Below are positions 20,929 to 31,778 of a stretch of DNA of 64,000 nucleotides, piece by piece. Each line of letters starts with the position of its first letter. Within the stretch, counting starts at the first letter, position 1. The stretch is from the NCBI GenBank assembly GCA_026636295.1, contig CP089460.1, forward strand, positions 310,001 to 374,000. The letters are read 5' to 3'. The position numbers and the translations under genes were made by a program. The notes under the pieces are model-generated. The model was not told where the DNA came from. It made no database searches and saw only the letters and a program-made list of their open reading frames with translations. Source of the stretch: Medakamo hakoo. Lineage: Eukaryota; Chlorophyta; Trebouxiophyceae; Coccomyxaceae.

Positions 20929-23300
20929 TCAATAGTAGTTGGCCACTTTGCGCCGGTGGACCGCCGTCCGGGCGTCAGGGTCCGTGACGGACCCGCCCAC
21001 GACCTCCGCGTACGTCACGAAATGGTCGGGCGTCTCCAGCCGGGACACGACGCGGCACACGACGTGCGCGATGCCGCACCCCAGCACGGGCACGCCCGTC
21101 CCGGCGTCCGGAGCCCACTCAATGCCGGCGAAGCGGTCGGCGCCGGGAGGGAAGCGTTGCAGGAAATGCTTCATCGCCGCGGGCGCGCCCGCCTCACTCA
21201 AGCAGTTGAGCACAAAACAGTCGCCGACCTGCATCAACGATTCCACCGCGCGGTCCTTGGCGACGGCGACGGACAGGCCGGGGGGTTCAAAGGAGGCTTG
21301 AGCCACCCAGGAGGCGACCATGGCGGACCGGGCGCCGGTCGCGCCGTGGGCGGCGGTGACAACGTACAGCCCCCCGCTCAGGCGGGCCAGCGCTTTGGAC
21401 AAGTCCGCCGGCATGGCGGCCTTCAACGCCGCGACGTCCGCCTTGACCGTCAGGGACTGGGCCAGGTCCGTGCCCGCTTCTTCGAAGAGTTGGTACGTGG
21501 CTTCGGAGGGCGTGTCGCGCACGCGCAAGGAGTCGCCAAAGGGCGTGACGCCCACGTCGACAAACGAGGCGGTGAGCGTGTCGACGGGCTCGTCCCGCCC
21601 TCCGTACGACTCGGCGATCAGCACCTTTTGGGCGGGCCGGACTTTGGAGAGCAGGGTCGCCAACGACGCGCGGGCGTGCGGGGAGTCGTCGGGCGGGGCC
21701 ATGACGACGAGGCCGGAGGACCGGCCGACCTAGGGGCGGCGGGGGGGGGGGGGGGAAGGATGGATGGGACGGTGAAAAAGAGTTTGTAGAGGGACGGCGT
21801 GCGTAGTTGAGGGGCGGGCGGACGCCGTCCGGCCGCCGGGGCTAGACGCCCGCCCGCCGGTCGTTGCTGCTGCGCCGGCGGCGGCGGGATGGCGAGGGCC
21901 GCGCCGCCGCGCACCCCAGCCCCCAGCCGCCCTGCCCGCACCCACCACCCGCCCGTTCCCACCCCGCCCCCGCCCTCCACACCCCCGTCCAAAAACACAA
22001 CGCACCGCTTCCGCCACTTCCTGCGGCTCCGCACTCAACAAATCCACCATTTCAACGCCCACACCCCCGGCCTTGGTGATGCCGCGCGCCGCGGCCTGCG
22101 CCAGGCGGTCAGAGTGCCCGTAGTCGGAACAGTAGAGGACAGCGGCCGCGGTCGCGGCCTTGCCCGCGGCCGCGCTCCAGGACCCGTACCGGCCCACCAG
22201 CTCGCCGACGTTGTGGCGCAGGATGGGGCCGTGCCCCGTGCCGATGGTGGCGTACTTGAGGGCCGAGACCTTGCGCAGGGCCGTGGACACGCTGCGCGCG
22301 TTGGGCAGCATGAGACATTCATAATAAAACTTGAAGTGGGGGGACAGGGCCTCCAGCTCCGCGTCGTACGGCTCCTCGCCGCAGTAGTGCGCGCCAAAGG
22401 CGTCGCACGTGAACAGCACCCCGGCCGCCGGGTCGTGCGTGAACATGGTGTCGGGCCAGTGCAGGTTGGGCGCGGGCACGAATTCCAGGACGTGGCCGCC
22501 GCCCAGGTCCTCGGTGTCGCCCGCCTTGACGGCGCGCTGCGGAAAGGGCGCGTGCGTCAGGTTGGAGAGGTAGGCGAGGGCGACGCGGGAGGCCAGGACG
22601 GTCGCGCCCGGGTGGGCGGCCAGGACGTCGGGCACCGTGCCGGAGTGGTCGGGCTCGGTGTGCGAGACGACCACGTAGTCGAGGGACCGGCCAGCCTCCT
22701 CCAGCCGTGCGTCCAGTTCCTTCAGGTACAGCGACCGAAACTTTTCGTGGGACGCGTCGATCAGCGCTGTTTTTGTCTCCCCAAAGACCAGGTAGGAGTT
22801 GTACGTCGTCCCCGCGACCAGCCCAAACTCGATGTCGAAGCGGTCGCGGTCCCAGTCCAGGCACCGGATCGCGGCCACGCCCGGCGCGACGTCGGGGACC
22901 CACTGGACTTGGAGGCGCTTGGAGCCGGCAAAGAGCTCGATGCCGGAGAGTTCAGTGGGGGTGGGTGGGGTCTGGCGGGGAGTGGGTGGGTGTGTGTGGA
23001 CGGGGCGTGAGGTTTGCTGGATGGCGTGGATGGAGGTGGAGAGCGGGTGGGTCGGAGGGTTGGGCGCCGCGCGCGGGAAACAAAAGGCCCACGAAACCCG
23101 GGCCAAACCCAGGCCCACCGCCCATCTTCAGCACACACCTGCAGCGCTGCGGTCGGCCGGACAGCACCGCCGCGGGCGCGGTGAGGGGTGGAGGCAGGGC
23201 GCGCGGTGGGAGGGAGCGCATTGCGCCAACGCAGCTGTACGCTGGCGCTGGTGCTGGCGCGCGCACGCACGCCGCGCTGGACGGGCGTGGAGGTCAGCAT
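20929..23300 (-). CDS. FLVB: Plastid flavodiiron protein B
   Basis: Model exons 23300-23139, 22935-22006, 21729-20929; 630 residues. The first exon is an Arg/Ser/Thr-rich, acid-poor transit peptide. The metallo-beta-lactamase-like domain has intact di-iron ligands: SHTEPDHSG (H-x-E-x-D-H) near residue 144, LHWPDTMFTHD, FTCDAFGAHY and GTGHGPILRHN. A flavodoxin domain follows (YCSDYGHSDRLAQAAARG, about 318-470), then the class C flavin-reductase module (about 475-630, SGGLYVVTAAHG, MVASWVAQASFEPPGL). This is the canonical-ligand partner of the FLVA/FLVB complex that passes electrons from photosystem I to O2. The exon 2 acceptor (after GAG at 22936) lacks a CAG and is the weakest junction. Confidence 0.93.
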
Positions 23301-23517
23301 GGGTGGACGTGCTAACGCGCTGGTGGGTGAGCCAGGCCGAGGGGATGGGGCGCAGACGGGGCGGAAACGCAAGACTGTGTGTCGCCCACACGCTGCGCTG
23401 GCCAAGCAAGTTCTCACAAACGAAAAAAAAAAAGCCGGGCCACAGTCTGAGCGGGTGGCAAGGCGGACGCGCCCCCTCCCCCTTTCTCAGCAGAGAGGCC
23501 GACACCCACTCCACCCC
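23301..23517. promoter_or_regulatory. Bidirectional promoter region of FLVB and FLVA
   Basis: The 217 bases between the two divergent start codons must contain both promoters and 5' UTRs. It holds an A11 tract near 23424 and a C/T-rich stretch just before the FLVA start. Because the two proteins work as a hetero-oligomer, one shared control region would give balanced, light-dependent output. No specific factor site could be assigned. Confidence 0.6.
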
Positions 23518-26003
23518 ATGCTGACCCACCGCGCCCTGGCAGGCAACCGCGGCGCGGCGGCGCCCCGGCCCATGCCGCGCCACCAGCAGGGTGCACGCCG
23601 CGCTCGCCCCCCTCCCACCGCGGCCGCGGGGCCGGAAGGCTCCGCCCTGGGTCCTGTGGCTGGCGCGAGGTCGCGGCTGTCCGGGACGGCTGTCGCAGAG
23701 CCCCCGCCGGGCGTGGCGGTGAGTTTTGGGCGTCCGTGCTTTCTGCCGCATGACCCCCTCCGCCCGACCCTCTCGTCTCTCTCATCCCACCGACCACCCC
23801 ACCACCACACCAGCCCCCACCGCCGACCGCCGTCCCCGTCGACCCCATGGTCCCCCTGCCCGTCCCGGGCGCGCCGCCCGACGTCCTCGCCCTGGTGGGC
23901 TCGACGGCGGCGCGGCTGAAAGTCGAGGTCGAGTACGGGCTGAAGCGGGGGACGACGGACAACTGTTACCTGATCTCTTCCTCCTCCAGCGCCCGCGCCG
24001 GCGCGGGCGGTGGCGGGGCGTCGGCCGTGTTGATCGACGTCCCCGACGCCGCCTGGGCGGCCAGCTTCGTCCCGCTCGTCCAGGCCGAGTGCGGCCGCCG
24101 CGCGGGGCTGGCCTGGCCCACCACGCTCGTCCTCACCCACCTCACCCCCAAGCGGTGGCCGTCCCTCCGGGCGCTCCTCGCCGCGCGCGCGGGCCTGGGC
24201 GGCGACCCGGGCTCGACCGCCCCGCGGCCGGGCGCGCCCACCCCGCCGCCCTGCGACGTCCACCTGTCCAACCCGGCCCTGCGCCTGCTGCGGGAGTGCC
24301 TGGACACCGACCCGGCGGGCGTGGCGCTGGCGGGCGGGCTGACGCTGCGCGTCGTGCGCGGCGGCGGCGACGCGGCCAGCCGGTCCGCCGGGCCCGGCGG
24401 CCGCCTGGAGCTGGTCCCCGTGCCCACGCCTCGCTGGCCGGACCTGCTGGTCGCGGTCGACAAGGAAGCCCGCGTCGCCTTCACCTCAAAACTGTTCGGC
24501 GCGCACGTGTCGCCGGCCGTCGCGTTGGCCGAGGGCGGGGCCGAGGAGGCAACCACCCCCACCACGGCCGGCGACGCCCCCGGCGGCTGGGCGGCCTACG
24601 GCCCGGACTGGCGCCACTACTACGACTGCATGTTGGCGCCCGTCGCGTCTGCAGCGGCGGCCGCCCTGAGCCGGCTGGACTTTGCGCCCGCGCCGCCGGT
24701 GCTGGGCGGGGGTGGCGGCGGCGCGCCCGCCGCCGCCGCCGCCGGTCCACCCGCACCTTCTTCGTCGACCTGGGGCTTCCTCCGCGCCCTGGACGCCCGC
24801 CTGGCCTCCGCCCAGCGGTCCAAGTGGGGCCTGTCCGCCGTCGGGTCCGCCGCCCCGCCCTGGTCGGCGGCCGGCACGCCCGTCGCCGCCCTGTGCCCGC
24901 TGCACGGCCCGGCCGTGCACGCCGCGCTGAGTCAGCTCACCCGCTCGTACGCCGCCTGGACGGCGGCCGCGGCCGACGCGGCCGCGGGCGCGTCCGTCGC
25001 CATCCTCTACGCGTCGGCCTACGGCAACACGGCCGCCCTGGCCCAGGCCCTGGCCCGCGGCGTCACCAAGGCGGGCGTGGGCGCGGAAGCCATCAACCTG
25101 GAGACGGCCAGCCTGGAGGAGGCGGAGGCGGCCGTGGCCCGGGCGTCCGGCTTCGCGGTCGGCGCGCCCACGCTGGGCGGCCACATGCCGACCCAGGTCG
25201 CGACGGCGCTGGGCGCCATCATCCGCGCGCCGGGCGCGGCGGCGCGCCTGCCCGCCGGCGTGTTTGGCAGCTTTGGCTGGTCCGGCGAGGCCGTCGACGA
25301 GATGGAGGGCCGGCTGAAGGACGCCGGCTTCCGGTTTGCGTTCCCGCCCATCCGGGTGAAGTTCCGGCCGACGGCGGCCGACATGCAAGCCACCGAAGAA
25401 TCCGGGACGGACCTGGCGCAAGCCGTGCTCAAGGCGCGGAAGCGGGCGCAGGCGGGCGCGGTCGCGGCCGTCGCGGCGGGCGCGGCCGCCGAAGGCGGCC
25501 TGGCCGCCTCCCCCACCTCGTCCAACCCGGCCGTCGCCGCCCTGGGCCGCGTCGTCGGGTCGCTCTGCGTCGTCACGGCCAGGGACGGCGAGGCGTCCAC
25601 CGCCATGCTCGCGTCCTGGGTCTCCCAAGCCTCGTTCAAGCCGCCCGGCCTGACGGTCGCGGTGAAGCGGGACCGGGCCGTCGAGCCGTTCCTGACCAAG
25701 GGCGCGCCCTTTGTGCTCAACATCCTCGCGGCCGGCAAGGAAAAGCCCGTGTTCAAGGCCCTGTCCAAGCCGTTTGGCCCGGGAGAAGACCGGTTTGCGG
25801 GGCTGGAGGTCGAGCCGTGCGCGGCCGCGGGCGGCGCGCCCGCCCTCACAGCCGCGTCCGCCTCCTTCCTCGTCTGCACGGTCTCGGACCGCATGGACGC
25901 GGGCGACCACTGGATCGTGTACGCGACGGTGAAGGAGGGCAGCGTGCTGGACGCGGGCGCGGAGGCGGCCGTGCACCACCGCAAGAGCGGGGCGAGCTAT
26001 TGA
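23518..26003 (+). CDS. FLVA: Plastid flavodiiron protein A
   Basis: Model exons 23518-23718 and 23814-26003, 796 residues. Exon 1 is an Arg/Pro/Ala-rich transit peptide. The lactamase-like domain follows (VEVEYGLKRGTTDNCYLIS) but the iron ligands are replaced: the H-x-E-x-D-H position reads THLTPKRW (about residue 174), the next His position reads PTPRWPDLL, and the Asp position reads FTSKLFGAH. This ligand loss is the known mark of FLVA/Flv1. Flavodoxin (about 460-600, YASAYGNTAALAQALARG) and flavin-reductase modules (about 640-796, GSLCVVTARDG, LASWVSQASFKPPGL) look intact. It should pair with FLVB. It is longer than FLVB because of Ala/Gly inserts in the lactamase-like half. Confidence 0.93.
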
Positions 26004-26293
26004 ACAAGGAGAGGGAGGGGGTGGCTGTGTTTTTTCGGAATTCTTTTTGGTTGTGAGGACGAAGCGGAGAGGCGCGTGTGGGACGTGTGAGAGAGGGCGC
26101 TGCCGCCTCTCTCAGTTTTTGCAAAAGAAATCAAAGGGGGTGTGGGCGCCCGTCCACCGTCAGTGTATGGATGGAAGGGGGAGACAAAAAAAACGCCGAC
26201 CGCTGTCTCACAACAACAAAACGCCCCCGTGGCTGGTGGAGGACCTATCCTCCACGCTGCACCACCCCGCACACGTTGGCACACACACACCCA

Positions 26294-27186
26294 ATGAATG
26301 TTCTCACCCAAATCAAGGCCACCGCCCGCGCGTCCGAGCTCGAAGCGCAAGCCGGCATCGGCCCCGCCGCGTCCTGGCACGCCGCGTTTCGGCACTCGGC
26401 CTACGTCTTTGCGGGCGGCTTGCCGAGCAATTTAACCGAGGGCGACATCCTGGCCGTCTTCTCACAGTACGGCGAGATCGTGGACGTGCACCTGTGCCGG
26501 TGAGGTTCGAGAGAGAGGAGCCCAATGCGTTTTTTTTTTTTTTTTTCCGGCCACCGCTCTCGCTCAACCTGCCATCCGTCATGCCATCCATCCACACACA
26601 CAACAGCGACAAAGCCACCGGCCTGTCCCGGGGCTTCGCCTTCCTCGCCTACGACGACCAGCGGTCGACGGACCTGGCCGTCGACAACCTGGGCGGCGCG
26701 ACGGTCGGAGGGCGGACGATAAGGGTGGAGCACGTCGACGACTACCGGGTCAAGCTGGCGGAAGTGGAAGGCGGTGAGGGCGCCGTCCCGCCCGTTGTTC
26801 CTGAACAACCTCGGCGGCCGTCGGACCGTGCTGAAATGGAGGCGGCGGCGGCCGCGGGCGGCGCGACCGTCGTGGGCGGGCGGGAAGCAGGCGAAGGTCC
26901 GGCCGGAGGCGGAGAGCCGTGGGAGGGAGGTGGGTCGCTGGCGGCCCTGCTGCGCGGGGCTGGGCCTGCTGCCGGGCCGGCGGCGCGGCCACCTCCAGCA
27001 CCGCCGGCCGAGGCCGAGGCCGACCGGGCGGCGCGCAAAGCCGCAAAAAAAGAGCGCAAAGCGGCCAAGAAAGAAAAAAAGGGGCGGAGGCGGGAGCGGT
27101 CGCGGTCGGCTTCACCCCGGCCCGGTGGCCGGAGCGGGCGGTGGCGGAGCCGGAGTCGGAGCGGTTCGCCGGCCCGGCGGCGGTGA
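26294..27186 (+). CDS. RBMX2: RBMX2/Ist3-like splicing factor (RRM)
   Basis: Model exons 26294-26499 and 26607-27186, 261 residues. The N-terminus MNVLTQIKATARASELEAQ and then SWHAAFRHSAYVFAGGLP, LTEGDILAVFSQYGEIVD and DKATGLSRGFAFLAYDDQRS closely follow RBMX2/Ist3, a U2 snRNP-associated RES complex protein that supports pre-mRNA splicing and retention. RRM about residues 37-115. The tail is Lys-rich and then Arg/Ser-rich, as usual for splicing factors. The intron contains an 18-T run. In-frame reading through the exon 2 side is open from 26047, but the MNxLT start fits the family and is used here. Confidence 0.9.
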
Positions 27187-27356
27187 CGACCAGGCAGGTG
27201 AGGAGGCGGGGGGTGTAGCTTCGCTGTAGAAACACTGAGGAACCGGACACAAGCAGCAGAGCGGCGCGTTATTTTTAACCTCGTTAAGAGTTCCTCGTTA
27301 CACTCCAAAATTTCACGACGTGAAAGACAGCTCTCCCCCCCCACACACGGCTCGCC

Positions 27357-29194
27357 ATGCCCGCCCACAAGAAGGTGCGGTCGTCCGCCCTCCATCCACC
27401 CCTGCGCCTCGCATTCCCACACCCTGGAGCCCAGCCAGCGCGGGTTGGTGAGCCCCGCGGGCGGGTGGGCGCGCGCCCGTTCGATGCAACTTCTCACCGC
27501 GACACGCACCAAAACAAACCACACAGCTCACCGTCGCCTTGGCGTCCGCCGCCCTGGCGGGCCAGGCCGCCGCCCAAGTGCACGTAGTCATGCAGCCGGC
27601 TGAGGTACGCCTACTGAGAGGGAGGGCAGGAGATGGATGAATGGGTCGAGAGCCGCCGCCGGCGGCGGCCCAATCTCTCCGTGCGCGCTCCGGGCATGCG
27701 CGCGAGCACCTGCGCCGAACCTGCCCTCAAACCACCCCCCCCCCCCTCCCCAACCCACCAAAACAAAAAAAAACACGACGACAGGGCGGCATGATGATGC
27801 GCCCGATGATGTGGCGGTCCGGCCGCCCCGCCGAACCCTTAGGCGACACCTACTCCTCCAACGGCGTCCGCGTCGTGTCCTTACCGTCCGCCGACGACGG
27901 CTTCGCTTCCTTGGCCGGCCCGGCGCTGGGCGCGCACGGCGCCTCTCCCTACGAAGAAGACGACGCCCCCCTGGCCGCCCCGCAGCGCGGTCCGTCCTCT
28001 TCCTCCTTGGACGCCCAGGTCCTCAACATGTTTTCGGCCCTGATGGGTGGTGGTGGTGGTGCGTCGTCGTCGGAGGCCAGCGCTCTCCAGGCGGCCGACG
28101 AGTCGGCGGCCTGGGCCGACGGCGCGGCGGCCGAGCAGTCGCTGGAAGAAAAGAACGACGACAACGACGAGGAAGAGGAAGAAGAAGAAGACGAAGGCGA
28201 GGAATCCGATGCGGACGAGGAAGACGAGGGCGAAGACGAGGAAGACGAGGAAGGCGAGGACGGCGACGCCCCCGACGGCGATGAGGAGGGCCAGGGCGGC
28301 GCCGACACGGCCGCCGACGCGCCGCCGGTCGGGCACGACGACGGCACGGCCGCTCCGCGCGTCCGCATCATCACGCTGGCCCCGCGCCGTGCGGGCGGCT
28401 CCTGGCTGGAACAAGCCCCTGAACCGGAGCCTGCCGGTGGCGTGGTGATGCTTTCGGGCCCGCCGGACGCGGGCCTGGCGGACGCGGCCAAGGGCGTCGC
28501 GGCCGCGCTGGATGGCGTGGCCGCGGCCGCCGCGCGCGCTGCGCCCGCTCCGACCAACAACAACCAGCAACCCCTGGCCGAGGTCGCCGCCTCCCCCGCC
28601 GCCGCCCCCACGGCCGAAGGCTACGCCGCCCTGGGCGCCAATGTCGGCTCCCAGCTGGGCGCGGCGGTCGGCGCGCGCGCGGGCGCGGCCGCGGCGGCCG
28701 CCATCCCGGCCATGCAAGCCGCCCTGGTTTTTGCCCAAAAATCGGCGGAACAGGCGGCCGCGGCCGCGGCGGCCGCGTCTGCGGGCGCGGCGGCGGGCGC
28801 GGCGGAAGCCGCCCCCGCCGTGCGGTCGTTTGCCCAGGTCGCGTCTGACGCAGCCAACAAGATCGCGTCCGGCGCGGCCGACGGCTCGCTCTCGCCCTCG
28901 GGCGTCGTGTCGCTGGCCCGCGGTGCGGGGTACGCCGCTGCGGGCGTCGCCGACTCGTTCTTAAAGGGCGCGGAAAAGGGGGCGGCGGCGGCTGAAAAGA
29001 CGGCGCCCGCCGCGGCTGGTGGGTCGGTCAAGGAAAACCTGGCGTCGGCCGCCGCCGCCGGCGTCGCGGCGGGCGACCACTCCGGCCCCGTCCTGGGCGG
29101 GTACGAGAGCCCCAAGGCCAAAGCTGCCGAGCCGGCGAAAGCCAAGGCCGCGGCGCCGGCCGCCAAGCCCGCCCAGGCGAAAAAGACGGCGTGA
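27357..29194 (+). CDS. Secreted acidic Ala-rich protein
   Basis: Model exons 27357-27374, 27527-27604 and 27785-29194, 501 residues, all phase 0. The first exon is only 18 bases (MPAHKK); the second gives the hydrophobic part of the signal peptide (LTVALASAALAGQAAAQ). The mature part starts with a Met/Arg patch, then an Asp/Glu block near residues 150-210, then long Ala-rich helical stretches (for example [20 protein letters not shown]), ending in Lys/Ala/Pro repeats. No known domain. An extracellular structural or matrix role is plausible. Without the two upstream exons the protein would lack a leader, which supports this model. It is the first of three same-strand secreted Ala-rich genes. 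Confidence 0.65.
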
Positions 29195-29745
29195 TGAGTG
29201 AAGGGGCGGGTGTGGACATGGGATGGTGGGAGAGAGAGAGAGCGCCTATAGAATAAAGGAGTTTGCGCCGCCGCGGCCGCGCAACTCTTTTTAAAGATGC
29301 ACCCCCCTTTGCATTGCGTGACTGAGAGAGAGAGAGGGAGGGAGACACGTGACAAAAACCGTGCCGCCGGGGCAGGGGAGGAGGAGGGTGCGAAAACCAA
29401 AAACCTCCACCCCTCTCCAGGCGCAGCGAGCGCTCCGCTGGCTACAAACGGTAAAAAAACGGGGGTGGCGCGCGCGTGTTGCCTTGCTTTGTTAAGAATG
29501 AACGTTTTTTGTGCTTTGCTCCTGGTTGCGTGGGGCGTGGTGTGTGGCGGGAGGGCTTTGTGTTGGACGGGCGGAGAAAAAAAAGAGGGGAGCGACCGCC
29601 GGTCGCCCTGCTCCATTCCGTCACACACACTAAATTAAGGCACGCGGGGCATCTACCGTGTTTTCGACGCGCGGACGGACACGTTCCCCGGGGTTCACTC
29701 CCTCTACAACCCGGCGTGCGAGTGCCTGATATCCACACGCACAAG
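29195..29745. other. Intergenic region with weak ORF
   Basis: About 550 bases between same-strand genes. It holds GA and T tracts, a sequence resembling an AATAAA element about 60 bases after the upstream stop, and a short frame starting near 29497 with a leader-like hydrophobic segment that I did not accept as a gene. It should contain the promoter of the gene at 29746. Confidence 0.35.
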
Positions 29746-30225
29746 ATGAAGGTGCGTGCGGCATCGAAGCGTCGCCGCCTCGGCCGTGGGGGCGGGCCGT
29801 TCCGCGACGCATGCCTGCTCGCCGGCTTCGCGCGGCCTGACGCGCCCCCTCTCCCCCCCACCCTCCCTCCCCGCCTCTCCCTCTAGTTCGCCACGCTCTT
29901 GGCCACCGCCCTGGCCTCCGCCGCCCTGGCCTCCGCCGGCTACCTGCCCGCTGAGGGCGGCGCCCCACCCGACTTTGTCAGCTTTGCGTCCGTGGGGCGG
30001 GCGGGCCGGGCGCAGGTGGCGGAAGCGGCGGGCGCGCGGTCTGAAGCCGTCGCCCGCCCGCCCGTCGCGAAAAAGCCGTCGGCCCAGACCGCGGCGCCCT
30101 CGGCCCTGGACACGTTAGCCGGCACCTTTGTCTCCCGCTTGCAGACCATGCGCCAGCAGGCGCCGCGCGATCCGGCGGCGACCGCGCCCGAGGGCGGCTT
30201 TGTCGCTGGTGTGGAGGGGCCGTGA
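29746..30225 (+). CDS. Small secreted protein with two-codon first exon
   Basis: Model exons 29746-29751 and 29887-30225, 114 residues. Exon 1 encodes only Met-Lys before a GTGCGT donor; exon 2 after CTCTAG continues FATLLATALASAALASAG, completing a typical signal peptide. The mature part is Ala/Pro-rich with a short helical segment (SALDTLAGTFVSRLQTMRQ). No cysteines or known domain. The micro-exon plus signal-peptide layout is the same as in the gene just upstream, supporting both models. Function unknown; probably extracellular. Confidence 0.6.
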
Positions 30226-30472
30226 GCGTGAAGAGAAAGAGAGAGAGGAAAAAAACAAAACACACTCCGACGACCGCCCTGCTCCTCCTTGGTCCACAGG
30301 AACGACGGTCGTGGGTTGCGTGCGTGCTGTGTGTGCGTGTAGAGAGAAAAAAATGCTGTGCTTTTTACTTTCCGTGGGAAAAAAAAACAACGGAGCTCGT
30401 TGTTTTTTTAACACACCTTGGAAAAGCCAAAAACGCGCACTCCTCCCTCCCTTCTCCTCCACCCACTCGCAC

Positions 30473-31371
30473 ATGTTCTCCCGCGCCTTCCTCGCCCTGG
30501 CCCTGGCCGCCTTGGCCGCCTCCTCCGCGTCCGCGGCCCGCCCGGCGCCTGAGGCGGCGCCGCAGGCCGCTGTCGCCGCGCCCGTCGACGCGGCGGCCGC
30601 GGCCGCGCAGACGGCCGCGTACGACCGCGCCGTGGCCGTCACGGACGCGGACCGGGCGGCGGCCGCGCCCATCATCTCCTTCCTCAAAAAGATTCCGCAG
30701 CCGCCGGGTGAGCAGGGTGGGAGGGGAAAGTGTTGGGAGGTGGGCAGTGGACCGCTGCGCGAGCACCCCGGATTTGCGGCGGGCGCGTGTCCACACGCAT
30801 GCGTGGGGAGCAAAGCGACCGCACGCGTTTTGGCGCCCCGCCAGCCGCCGGTTTGCACTCGCCTGTGCGCACAAAGGACGTGCCTGTGATGTCGGCTACA
30901 CGGTTGGCGTAGGGGAACGGGGAGTCTGTGCGTGGCACAGGGCCCCGGGGCGGACGGAAAACCAAAACAAAGGGCCAACCGCCGCGCGGCCAGCGGCGCA
31001 AGCGGCTCACCGCCCCTCTCCAACCCCACCCGCCCTCCCTCTCTCTCTCACTCTCGCCCTCCCGTCCCACCCCACCGCCACACAAAAAAACAGCCCAAGT
31101 CCTGGCCGCCGCGTCCAAAGCCCTGTCCCTGACCAACCCCCAGACCGGCTCCACCATCTCCGCGCCGGACGCCGCGTCCGCCGCGTTCGGCCACGTCACG
31201 TCTTTCGCCCAGCAGAAAGTGGAGGACGCGGCGACCAAGCCGATGCAGATGCCGGAATCCTTCAAGCAGGCCGCCGCCAACTCGCAGGCGTGGGCGGCGG
31301 GTGAGCAGGCGAAAGCCGACGCGGCGGCGGCCCGCCAGATGGCGGCCAACGCTCGCGGCGAGGGCAACTGA
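30473..31371 (+). CDS. Small secreted Ala-rich helical protein
   Basis: Model exons 30473-30707 and 31094-31371, 170 residues. The leader MFSRAFLALALAALAASSAS is in exon 1. After an Ala/Pro section there is a helical region IISFLKKIPQPP joined to AQVLAAASKALSLTNP and then FGHVTSFAQQKVEDAATKP. No cysteines or known domain. The 386-base intron ends in a CACAAAAAAACAG acceptor and contains T-runs and dinucleotide repeats. It is the third of three consecutive secreted Ala-rich genes on the plus strand; sequence similarity among the three is weak, mostly composition. Confidence 0.6.
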
Positions 31372-31778
31372 AGAAAGAAGAAGAGGAGGTGAAAGAAGAA
31401 AGAGGAGGTGAGAGGCGCGGGTTTGAGAGAAATGAGAGGGGGACGCTTTTTGTGTGTGTGAGGGGGTGCTTGTGCCGTGTGTGCGTGGGTGGAGTTTTGT
31501 GTGTAAGCCCGTGGTGAGCCGTGCGCCATTCATATAACCGAAGGAGAAAGGATACAGGATGGAGAGTGTGTCCTTTGTCTCTCATGCGGTTGGGTGAGAA
31601 GGCGAGCACAAAACGCGGGTTCCACAGCCGGAACTTTCCTCCGCATTCGTGCGCGCGCGCCCCCGCGCGACCCACGCCCGCGTTCGGCCAACCCACCATA
31701 CCGTGTGGACCGGTGTCTTAGCTCCCGGGTCGCAGGCGGGTGCCTGCTGAGAAAAGGCGGGCGCCTGCGCCGCGCAGC
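31372..31778. other. Intergenic region
   Basis: About 400 bases between same-strand genes. It contains GAAGAA and GT/GA-rich repeats after the upstream stop. No gene seen; it should hold the promoter of the Kelch gene. Confidence 0.35.

Noticed and set aside
29497-29638. Short frame with a leader-like start (MNVFCALLLVAWGVVCGG)
   Set aside because: Tempting as another secreted peptide, but the part after the leader is short and random-looking, and no paralogue or splice partner was found.
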